A stretch of DNA of 64,000 bases. It comes from TMP-7 sp038212445. GTDB lineage: Bacteria > Acidobacteriota > Terriglobia > Bryobacterales > Bryobacteraceae. Below, in pieces: positions 8,036 through 14,285 of the stretch. The translations under genes and the position numbers were made by a program. How positions within the stretch are numbered: position 1 is the stretch's first letter; the number at the start of each line of letters is the position of its first letter. The DNA lies in the NCBI GenBank assembly GCA_038212445.1, contig JBBQUM010000010.1, positions 1 through 64,000 on the forward strand, written 5' to 3'. The notes beneath the pieces are model-generated. The model had not been told where the DNA came from. It worked only from the letters and a program-made list of their open reading frames with translations, and made no database searches.

Positions 8036-8893
8036 TTATTCTACTGGCAGTCTGAATTCAACGCCCTGATCGCGATTGATCTGCTCGCTGAATCGCCGGT
8101 CCACTTCGCTCAACGAAACCTCAAACATCTTGTGGTCGCGCGTGACGTAGTGCAGCATGCCATCCTGCACCCAATACGCCACTACCTGCACGATGTGATG
8201 ATCGCGGAAAGCAAGTGAGTAGACCGTGGGTTGATAGTCACCCTGCTGCTGGCCTTGCGGAGGCGCGTTGTAGTTGGGCGCCTGATTATAATTTGGCGCC
8301 TGGTTGTAGTTGTAGTCGGCCGGAGGATTGTTGACGATCACGGTCGGGGACTGCTGATAGCCGTAGCCCGAGGAGTAATCGCTGGGGGCGTAGTAAGGCG
8401 CGGAATAATACGAGCCGTAATAATACGGGTCGTAGTAGGAACTGTAATAGCCCCCATATCCACCCCAATAGCCGAGTCCAAAGCCTAATCCGCCGTAGTA
8501 ATAACCCGGGTAGCCGTAAGATCCACGGTAACCACGGTAGCCGCCATAACCGCGATAGCCGGAATACCCACCCCGGTACGCTGTGCCGCCGCCGCGATAA
8601 CCTGAAGCGACTCCACCCCGGTAATTCGAGCCGCCGCCTCGAATGGCGCCGACGTTGCCGCCTCGAATGGCGCCGACACTGCCACTGCTGCGAAATCCGC
8701 TTGAGACGCCGCCGCCTCGAAACGATGAGCCGCCGGAGAATCCGCCGCTACTGCGCATGGAGGATCCGCCCCGGGAACCGCCTCCACCGCTAGTGCGGGA
8801 GCCACCTGAAGAGCCGCCCCCACCACCACGATGCTGCGCCCATAGCGGCACGGACAGCAACATCACGAGAACGATGCTTGTTTTGCGTAACAT
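8036..8893 (-). CDS. Glycine/tyrosine-rich secreted protein with conserved C-terminal patch
   Basis: A 285-aa protein with signal MLRKTSIVLVMLLSVPLWAQ. Residues 22-120 are dominated by Gly, Ser and Arg in short repeats (SSGG, GAIRGG, YRGG). Residues 120-215 are Gly/Tyr- then Asn/Pro/Gln-rich, with NYNQAP repeated. Residues 225-285 form a normal-composition globular patch (VYSLAFRDHHIVQVVAYW, then YVTRDHKMFEVSL). The first part is low complexity and could form a disordered or fibrous surface structure. The C-terminal part looks like a small beta domain. No function can be assigned. Convergent with the epimerase gene. Confidence 0.72.
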   Translation of the reverse strand: MLRKTSIVLVMLLSVPLWAQHRGGGGGSSGGSRTSGGGGSRGGSSMRSSGGFSGGSSFRGGGVSSGFRSSGSVGAIRGGNVGAIRGGGSNYRGGVASGYRGGGTAYRGGYSGYRGYGGYRGYRGSYGYPGYYYGGLGFGLGYWGGYGGYYSSYYDPYYYGSYYSAPYYAPSDYSSGYGYQQSPTVIVNNPPADYNYNQAPNYNQAPNYNAPPQGQQQGDYQPTVYSLAFRDHHIVQVVAYWVQDGMLHYVTRDHKMFEVSLSEVDRRFSEQINRDQGVEFRLPVE

Positions 8894-8968
8894 CTAATAT
8901 GCCCCTAACCGCAGCTTACGCCCGTAATCCAGTTCACGCAAGCAGGTGGCCCCGGCCGTGCTAGGTTG

Positions 8969-9934
8969 ATGAATCACATGCGATGGTTCTGCGTAATCAC
9001 GCTCTTGGTGTGGCCGGTTTCGGCACAGGACGTGACGATTCGAACTCAGTCAAACCTGGTAGTGGCGCCGACCACGGTCACCGACGCCAAGGGCAATTTC
9101 GTCGACGGACTGCTCGAGTCAGACTTCCTGGTGCTCGACAACGGCAAGCCGCAAGCGGTCCGCATGGACACTTCCGACATCGCGCTCACACCGATCTCCG
9201 TGGTGGTTGCGGTGGACTCGGGGTCGCTGTCCGGTCCCGCTCTGGCCAAGATTCGCAAAGTGGGCAGCGTGATCCAGCCCTTAATTACAGGAGATCGCGG
9301 CGAGGCGGCGATCCTGCGGTTTTCGCGCGAGGTGCACGTAGTGCAGGAATTCACTGGCGACGCTGATCGCATTGTGAACGCGTTCTCATCGCTCAAGCCG
9401 GCAGGCGGCCAGGCGCGCAGTCTGGACGCGGTGAAGGCCGCAATTGAAATGCTGCGCGATCGTCCAGGCAATCGCAGGAGGATCGTCGTTTTGGTGTCGG
9501 AGAGCAAGGATCGCGGCAGCGAAACGAAACTGCCCGAGGTGCTTCAACTGGCACAGCAAGCCAACGTGACGGTGTTTCCGGTGACGTACTCGGCCCACTC
9601 GCAAATGTGGACGGGAAAGCCGGCTGATGCCCAACCGGTGGCTAACCAGATGAACCTCTTGTTCCTGGTGGGCGAACTGGTGCGGTTGGGGTCAACGAAT
9701 ACGGCTCGGGAACTGGCGAGATTCACGGGAGGGCGGCAAATTTCGTTCTTGAGCCTGCGGGCATTGGAACAAGACCTCAGCCGGATTGGTGAGGAACTTC
9801 ACAGTCAGTACCTGCTGAGCTTCGCGCCGCAGCGAGCGGAGGGCGATGACAGCTTTCATGCCATTGAGGTTAAGGTGAAGGGACGGCCAGAGCTGATCGT
9901 TGTGACGCGCCCGGGTTATTGGCCGGTTTGGTAG
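8969..9934 (+). CDS. Acidobacterial VWFA-related secreted protein
   Basis: A 321-aa exported protein (signal MNHMRWFCVITLLVWPVSAQ). It begins with a strand region LVVAPTTVTDAKGNFVDGL and FLVLDNGKPQAV, the Ig-like lead typical of the VWFA-related acidobacterial family, followed by a von Willebrand A fold (about 75-275). The metal-site motif is degenerate: VVVAVDSGSLSG replaces DxSxS, so metal-dependent adhesion is doubtful. It ends with YLLSFAPQ and a strand rich in valine. Such proteins are often exported and of unknown binding partner. The ATG at 8969 is chosen over the TTG one codon before. Confidence 0.83.
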   Translation: MNHMRWFCVITLLVWPVSAQDVTIRTQSNLVVAPTTVTDAKGNFVDGLLESDFLVLDNGKPQAVRMDTSDIALTPISVVVAVDSGSLSGPALAKIRKVGSVIQPLITGDRGEAAILRFSREVHVVQEFTGDADRIVNAFSSLKPAGGQARSLDAVKAAIEMLRDRPGNRRRIVVLVSESKDRGSETKLPEVLQLAQQANVTVFPVTYSAHSQMWTGKPADAQPVANQMNLLFLVGELVRLGSTNTARELARFTGGRQISFLSLRALEQDLSRIGEELHSQYLLSFAPQRAEGDDSFHAIEVKVKGRPELIVVTRPGYWPVW

Positions 9935-9970
9935 GCTAACCGATTGGTGTCGCCTGCCGTCTCAACGCCC

Positions 9971-10234
9971 ATGAGACTTCCCATCCCAATAGCGATTGCC
10001 TGGCTGTGCTCGACGGCCGGATACGGGCAGAGCAGGGAATTGCGAATCGTGTTCGAGGCGGGAGCGGCGCAGTTCTCCGATGCGGCCGCGGAATATCAGA
10101 CGATCTGGACACGCGACGGTGCTGCGATTAGTGGGGCGATGGAGAAGATCTCGGGCTTGAAGTTTGAGGATCGCGAGGTAAAGGCAATCGTCCTCGAAGT
10201 GTCGAGCGATTCCGGATACAAGGAAAAACGGTAA
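9971..10234 (+). pseudogene. 5' fragment of HELGH-motif gene split by the IS element
   Basis: The fragment begins with a signal peptide MRLPIPIAIAWLCSTAGYGQS, then RELRIVFEAGAAQFSDAA, and runs to codon GYKEK. The next base enters the left terminal repeat of the inserted element, whose GGTAA supplies an immediate stop at 10232-10234. If the element and one copy of the 8-bp duplication are removed, the frame continues exactly into MHLRASYPP at 13962 (joining codon CCG). The undisrupted product would be about 186 residues from this ATG. Without the insertion it would be a small secreted protein. The function is probably lost. Confidence 0.85.
10222..10229. repeat. Target-site duplication, left copy
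   Basis: GGAAAAAC directly before the left inverted repeat, identical to 13952-13959 directly after the right one. Eight bases is the usual duplication for the IS1595 family. Confidence 0.93.
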
Positions 10235-10253
10235 TAACATACTTGACGAATCC
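10230..10253 (+). repeat. Left terminal inverted repeat
   Basis: 24 bases beginning GGTAATAACATACTTGAC, an exact reverse complement of 13928-13951. Similarity stops sharply at the inner side of both copies. Confidence 0.95.
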
Positions 10254-10277
10254 ACCCCCCGAGTGGGAGAATCGTTT

Positions 10278-11225
10278 ATGCCAAGCTTGCGGTTCATTTT
10301 CAACCGCATCGTTACCTCCGCGCGAGCTTACAAGTGGAGGCAGCGCCATGGGCCAGATGGCTCTAGGAGGATCGACCCCCTCTCGTGGGCCGGGATGGCG
10401 CGGTTCTATCATCACTGGCTACCGCCGATTGTGCTCCTTGCTGTATTGTCCTGGCTCGCATCGGTGCTTTACTTTAATCCACCGAGCCCGCCGATTGGCG
10501 TGTATATGGGCGGGCTTGCCTGTCTGGCGGCTATTGTGACTATTTGGCCGCCCCAATCGAGTTGGAGCAAGGCCGCTTGGATGCTTGTGTTCTTCGCCAT
10601 GTTCGGCCTTGAAATTCACACTCTGTATAAAGACCGGGAGACGAACCAGTCACAGCAAAGAGCCGCCCGCAAAGAGTCGAATGACGCATTCAAGTCAATA
10701 GCTGACGGCCTGAAGATTGCGATCACTGAAAATCAGCGAGCTTTCGACGCCACGATGTCGCGGATGAAGGGCCTTGGGGAAATTAGCGCTGAAAATCTAG
10801 CACAACAGACAGGTGGAAAAACGTTCTGCTTTTATCTGGCCAGCGCGCTACCTGAAAGCGACGGGTCACATGCTCTGACACTATTTGTTACTGGCAAACA
10901 CGTCATGAAAAATTTGGCCGCAGAGTATTACGCCGAGCCTACCCCAAATTCCACCCCGCAAGAGGCGTATTCGAGTTTTCTATTGCGGAAGATGATTATA
11001 CCGGGGCGTGATGTGCTTCCAGGTGCGCACATGAGTGACGTACATCTCAACCCAGGCGCATATCAATTCAATTTTTGGGCGGTCAATGGGTGGATTCAGC
11101 AGAGCTTGAAGTTTAAAAAAGTTGGGACACACGGCTTGAGTCAATCCATAAGCGTTAGGCGTGACGGGAAGATCTTATACGAAATCGTAGACGACAAAGT
11201 GACGGTGCCCTACAAGGCAGAGTGA
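10278..11225 (+). CDS. Cargo membrane protein of unknown family
   Basis: A 315-aa protein with no recognised family. After a basic N-terminal region (about 1-45) it has three or so hydrophobic segments near residues 50-120 (WLPPIVLLAVLSWLASVLYF, GLACLAAIVTIW, AAWMLVFFAMFGLEI). A charged helical stretch follows (DRETNQSQQRAARKESND, probably coiled coil). A beta-rich C-terminal domain covers about 175-315 (TFCFYLASALPESDG, GAYQFNFWAVNGW, SVRRDGKILYEIV). GTGGGAG lies just upstream of the ATG at 10278, which is preferred to the GTG at 10263. It is the only cargo gene on the plus strand and its 3' end overlaps the convergent small gene by 16 bases. The layout (membrane anchor plus soluble sensor-like domain) would suit a defence, toxin or signalling role, but this is only inference. 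Confidence 0.7.
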   Translation: MPSLRFIFNRIVTSARAYKWRQRHGPDGSRRIDPLSWAGMARFYHHWLPPIVLLAVLSWLASVLYFNPPSPPIGVYMGGLACLAAIVTIWPPQSSWSKAAWMLVFFAMFGLEIHTLYKDRETNQSQQRAARKESNDAFKSIADGLKIAITENQRAFDATMSRMKGLGEISAENLAQQTGGKTFCFYLASALPESDGSHALTLFVTGKHVMKNLAAEYYAEPTPNSTPQEAYSSFLLRKMIIPGRDVLPGAHMSDVHLNPGAYQFNFWAVNGWIQQSLKFKKVGTHGLSQSISVRRDGKILYEIVDDKVTVPYKAE

Positions 11226-11455
11226 CCTTGATTAGGCGCGCGGACCGGTCCCGAATGGTCCTGACGCTCTTGCTTATACTCCGCCTCAGCCTTGTCGATC
11301 TCGGTCTTCGGCACTGCGATTACCTTGCGGAACAGCGCGTCAAACTTCTTGAACTGGTCCGCCCCGTCGCACTTTGCGGCCAGGGCGTCGATTTCGTCCT
11401 GTGGTGATCGGGCTGACGCTGGTTTCATGCTTGTCTCCATTTTACGCCTATGCAT
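11210..11455 (-). CDS. Small helical cargo protein, antitoxin-like
   Basis: An 81-aa protein with a central amphipathic helical pattern (FKKFDALFRKVIAVPKTEI then DKAEAEYKQER). This pattern recalls short hypothetical proteins found beside toxin genes in acidobacteria and cyanobacteria. AAGGG stands about 8 bases before the ATG at 11455; an inner ATG at 11428 with GGAG is also possible. It begins 26 bases after the PIN gene and is probably the last gene of that transcript. No DNA-binding motif can be seen. A role as antitoxin or PIN partner is a guess from position and size. Confidence 0.55.
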   Translation of the reverse strand: MHRRKMETSMKPASARSPQDEIDALAAKCDGADQFKKFDALFRKVIAVPKTEIDKAEAEYKQERQDHSGPVRAPNQGHSAL

Positions 11456-11481
11456 ATCGCTACCCTTAATGGGTGCCGGTT

Positions 11482-12108
11482 TCAAGCCCCGGTGGCCGGA
11501 CCCCGTGGCCCTTGATCTTTGGCGGTTAGGACATTGGTAGGCGGTGGCTGCGCCTGCGTATCCTCTTCGTCGGCCTGCTCCAACTGTGCCAATAACGGCG
11601 GCGGTATCAGAGCTTGCGGCAGTGGCAGATCCCCAACGTCTGTAACCGGGAAACCCCATCGCTCCCCAAGTGAAACTAAATGCGGATCGTTAGATATTAG
11701 TTCGGTCGCACCGCTCACGATAGCAATGCAGAGAATTTGCCGATCGAACTTTATTTTGGCCCAAGTAGGGTCGATTAGTCCCTCTTTTTTATCCCCGGCG
11801 GCAATCGCCTTAGCGGTTCGGTCGGCCAACTCTATGGCGCTAGCGGTGTCGAAAGGCTCAAGCCGATACCACATAGAACCATTCAGTTCAGCCAGTAAAT
11901 TGGCGATGTCCTTTGGTGGAACCTTGACGAGAAGTTCACTCAATACTGGCGCGGGTATGACTACCGCGCCGCCACTCTTTGCTATGCGTTCTACTAACTC
12001 CTCTATGCGTTCCTTGCCATGCTTTATTGGAATAGTAGAACCACGCTTATATACAGCCGAACCCTTTATAAATAAAAGGGAAAGTGCATTTGTGTCCAGG
12101 GCGATCAT
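11482..12108 (-). CDS. PIN-domain ribonuclease-like protein (VapC type)
   Basis: A 208-aa protein with the four PIN acidic positions: D5 in MIALDTNAL, E58 in VLSELL, D122 in KFDRQILCIA and D141 in ISNDPHL. The order and spacing are those of PIN-fold metal-dependent RNases such as VapC toxins. A proline-rich tail of about 48 residues (from residue 160) is extra compared with typical 130-150-aa VapC proteins. The ATG overlaps the stop of the 245-aa gene (ATGA), so the two are translationally coupled, as in toxin-antitoxin pairs. RNase activity is inferred from the intact acidic set; the target is unknown. Confidence 0.82.
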   Translation of the reverse strand: MIALDTNALSLLFIKGSAVYKRGSTIPIKHGKERIEELVERIAKSGGAVVIPAPVLSELLVKVPPKDIANLLAELNGSMWYRLEPFDTASAIELADRTAKAIAAGDKKEGLIDPTWAKIKFDRQILCIAIVSGATELISNDPHLVSLGERWGFPVTDVGDLPLPQALIPPPLLAQLEQADEEDTQAQPPPTNVLTAKDQGPRGPATGA

Positions 12109-12842
12109 TCGCTTCGAAGATCCTCCATGGTAGCCATGAACTCTTTCGGGGATACGTCGGAAAGGATGGCCTGTATTCTTTCCAGTGATGCGCCAAGTGG
12201 AGATTCATCAAGTTCCGACACAGTCTCCGCCGTAAACGACGCCATGCGCCAGTGGCCATCGGTTCGGTACCAATATCCGCTGCCCGTCAGCCTAACTCTT
12301 CGGCCAAGCAAGTAACGCCCAAGTTTTCTAGCCAACTCAACGGAAACTACGCATCGAAACTCGTTATCACCGTTTCGCAGTTGAACATTGATAGTCTCGT
12401 CTTTCCCGCCAATCGAAAAAATCTGCCCATCAATAGTAGACCGCCTTGCAACCGGACCTATTTCCTCACTGACTCGCCTCCTGCGCCCAGGAAACTCAAT
12501 GACCTTCTGTTCGTCAATGTACACCTCACCAATCGCGTTATCTTGCGCGAGCAGATCATCCATTTCCGCCTTCGCTTTGAGCGCGGATCGAGGAGCGGTC
12601 CCGTCATTAATTCGATTGGCCCTGTCACGTATTTTAGGCACGGCTGGATCATCCGCGAAGGCCCTCAACGCGCAACTGCTTTTTTCAACACTGAGCAGGT
12701 GGACATTCGCTTCACTCCCCAGCAGCGCCGCGAATTTTTCCACATACTTAGCCAGCCGATCCATTGGCATTGTTTCTGGAGTGAAGGCGTCGATTTTCAA
12801 AACCAGGGCCGTGTGTTTAGATTTTTTTCGTGGCACGTTCAC
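12105..12842 (-). CDS. Unknown cargo protein coupled to the PIN gene
   Basis: A 245-aa protein with no family I recognise. It begins with a lysine-rich segment (MNVPRKKSKHTALVLKIDAF). A helical part follows (MDRLAKYVEKFAALLGSE), then a segment VHLLSVEKSSCALRAFADD. The C-terminal half is strand-rich (TIDGQIFSIGGKDETINV, RLTGSGYWYRTDGHWRMA) and looks like a small beta barrel. It ends in an acidic helical tail. The four-base overlap with the PIN gene and the gene order (this one first) fit an antitoxin or specificity partner. That role is inference and no DNA-binding motif is evident. Confidence 0.68.
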   Translation of the reverse strand: MNVPRKKSKHTALVLKIDAFTPETMPMDRLAKYVEKFAALLGSEANVHLLSVEKSSCALRAFADDPAVPKIRDRANRINDGTAPRSALKAKAEMDDLLAQDNAIGEVYIDEQKVIEFPGRRRRVSEEIGPVARRSTIDGQIFSIGGKDETINVQLRNGDNEFRCVVSVELARKLGRYLLGRRVRLTGSGYWYRTDGHWRMASFTAETVSELDESPLGASLERIQAILSDVSPKEFMATMEDLRSE

Positions 12843-12871
12843 TCTCGCGCAGCTGTAACCGAACCCATTCT

Positions 12872-12935
12872 ACTCTTCCGCGCGGGTTCGCGGTTTCCCG
12901 CGATCTTGCCGCTTCCTAATCGGTTGCGGAAGAGT
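12872..12935 (-). other. Nested inverted-repeat structure between transposase and cargo genes
   Basis: The 95 bases between the transposase stop and the cargo start hold a 10-bp inverted repeat (ACTCTTCCGC at 12872-12881, GCGGAAGAGT at 12926-12935). Inside it is a 6-bp hairpin (CGCGGG 12881-12886, CCCGCG 12897-12902). On the minus strand the structure begins 2 bases after the transposase stop. No T-run follows, so a simple terminator is doubtful; an attenuator or mRNA-processing structure is possible. Confidence 0.5.
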
Positions 12936-12937
12936 CT

Positions 12938-13903
12938 TCATGATTGCTCAGCCTCTTCCGTTTTCCCTGTCAGTTGCTTGTACGTGACGCGCTTGCCGGT
13001 GATGCCCTTGACGGCCAGATCCAGGCGTTCTGCGTCATCGCTCCAGCGGTTGTTAAACCGAAATGCCTGCTCATCGCAGTAGGCCTGCAAATGGAACGGC
13101 TCGACCGAAACGTAGGTGCCCTTGAGCGAACGCTTCAGTAGGCTCCAGAAGTTCTCTAGGCCGTTCGTGTGGACCGCTCCGCGAACGTAGGACTCGGTAT
13201 GGTCGATGAACTCATGAAAGAATCCATCTGCGCCGACGTTGCGGTAAGAGCGTAGCGCGTCACTGTAGATCTTGGAGCCACGCTCTACGTTCTCAATGAT
13301 GTTCGTACGCAGGTGGAACGCGCGAACGTTCGGCATTACCTTCACCCGCGCTTCTTTCGTGTGGCAATCCAGCAAGCCGGACACGATAGCCTTGCCAATC
13401 AAACCACGGCGGCTGCGGCCATCGGCTTTCAGCTTCGCCTGACGGGCCTTGCTCATATTGGCGACCTTGCCGCCAATAAAAGTTTCGTCGGCCTCAACCT
13501 CGCCGCAAAACTTCTTTTCGAGAGAACCAGCCTGCATGGCGAGACGACCACGGTGCAATAGGAACCACGCGGTCTTTTGGGTGACGCCCAACGCGCGGTG
13601 AATCTCATAGCTGCTAACGCCATTCTTGCAGTTCGCAATGAGCCACAATGCCGGGAGCCACTTGTTCAAGCCGAGCGGAGAATCTTCCATTACGGTTCCG
13701 GTTTTCGCGGAGAACTGACGCTGTTTGTGATGGCTAGAGCACTGCCATTTCCGCTGGTTGATTAGGAACGACACACTAGCGCTGCCACACGTCGGACAGA
13801 ACACGCCGTTCGGCCAGCGACGCGCGACGACATACTCTAAGCAGTTGTCGGGATTCGAGAAAAACAGAATCGCCTCTTGTAAAGTCTTCGGTTCGCTTGC
13901 CAT
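12938..13903 (-). CDS. ISXO2-like transposase (IS1595 family)
   Basis: A 321-aa transposase. The N-terminus has a zinc ribbon (CPTCG, then CSSHHKQRQFSAKTGT), followed by a helix-turn-helix-like part (SSYEIHRALGVTQKTAWF). The DDE-type catalytic domain shows VEADETFIGG (first D), IYSDALRSY (second D) and HTNGLENFWSLLKR (E and surrounding basic helix). The C-terminus FHLQAYCDEQAFRFNNR is a hallmark of ISXO2-like proteins. The length is normal and the frame intact, so the element may be active. The ATG at 13903 is chosen over the TTG two codons upstream. It moves the element by cutting at the 24-bp repeats. Confidence 0.95.
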   Translation of the reverse strand: MASEPKTLQEAILFFSNPDNCLEYVVARRWPNGVFCPTCGSASVSFLINQRKWQCSSHHKQRQFSAKTGTVMEDSPLGLNKWLPALWLIANCKNGVSSYEIHRALGVTQKTAWFLLHRGRLAMQAGSLEKKFCGEVEADETFIGGKVANMSKARQAKLKADGRSRRGLIGKAIVSGLLDCHTKEARVKVMPNVRAFHLRTNIIENVERGSKIYSDALRSYRNVGADGFFHEFIDHTESYVRGAVHTNGLENFWSLLKRSLKGTYVSVEPFHLQAYCDEQAFRFNNRWSDDAERLDLAVKGITGKRVTYKQLTGKTEEAEQS

Positions 13904-13927
13904 AATCAAACTATACCGGAAAATGAC

Positions 13928-13951
13928 GGATTCGTCAAGTATGTTATTACC
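13928..13951 (-). repeat. Right terminal inverted repeat
   Basis: 24 bases ending CTTGACGAATCC when read on the minus strand, an exact inverse of 10230-10253. It lies just upstream of the transposase gene, so that gene's promoter probably overlaps it. Confidence 0.95.
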
Positions 13952-13959
13952 GGAAAAAC
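13952..13959. repeat. Target-site duplication, right copy
   Basis: GGAAAAAC, identical to 10222-10229. Confidence 0.93.
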
Positions 13960-14261
13960 CGATGCACCTGCGCGCCAGCTATCCGCCGGACACCAAGCGG
14001 GCCACTCTGATCCACGAACTTGGGCACCGTCTTCAGTCGGAGCTTTTTCATTTTGGTGAAGACGATCACAAGTATCTATTCCTGTGGATCTACGACGTGT
14101 GGGTGAAGCTCTACGGCCGTGAGTTTGCGGATGCGCAGGTGGCCGTGGAGAGGCAGCGGGGCCGAATGTATCCTGCTGCCTGGGACTTTGCTCTAGCGAT
14201 GAGCCCGGGGCAGCGCGCGGCGAAGTGGAAGGAGACGGTGGCTGCGCGTACGGCGCAATAG
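13960..14261 (+). pseudogene. 3' fragment of HELGH-motif gene
   Basis: The rest of the split gene. It encodes MHLRASYPPDTKRATLIH, then the zinc-peptidase-like motif HELGH (LIHELGHRL). After this comes an aromatic stretch (HKYLFLWIYDVWVKLYG) and a basic C-terminus. The frame matches that of 9971-10231 exactly once the element is removed. HELGH has the HExxH form of zinc metallopeptidases; no third ligand is obvious. In the fused ancestral product the motif would follow an exported N-terminal part. Reading from an ATG within the element (13758) would join transposon sequence to this tail and is not a natural gene. Confidence 0.83.
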
Positions 14262-14285
14262 GCCCGCCCAAGTTCTACGGATGCG

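Larger units (their letters stand above)
10230..13951. mobile_element. IS1595-family (ISXO2-like) element with four cargo genes
   Basis: A 3,722-bp element. Its ends are 24-bp perfect inverted repeats (10230-10253 and 13928-13951), flanked by the 8-bp direct duplication GGAAAAAC. It encodes one ISXO2-like transposase near the right end and four other genes: a membrane protein on the plus strand, and on the minus strand a 245-aa protein, a PIN-domain protein and an 81-aa protein. Plain IS1595 elements are about 1 kb; longer members with passenger genes are known in the family. Perfect ends and an exact duplication indicate a recent insertion. It interrupts a secreted HELGH gene at 10229/13960. 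Confidence 0.93.

Noticed and set aside
8231..8897. Repeat-rich DNA that could suggest a CRISPR or tandem-repeat array
   Set aside because: The repeats are codon-level Gly/Tyr/Pro repeats of the secreted protein, with no regular spacers.
11456..11659. N-terminal extension of the 81-aa cargo gene
   Set aside because: It runs through the end of the PIN gene in another frame and is Arg/Gly-rich with no SD; the start at 11455 has AAGGG.
13758..13961. A longer reading of the HELGH fragment starting at 13758
   Set aside because: The added part is transposase-antisense and inverted-repeat sequence; the fusion is created by the insertion.
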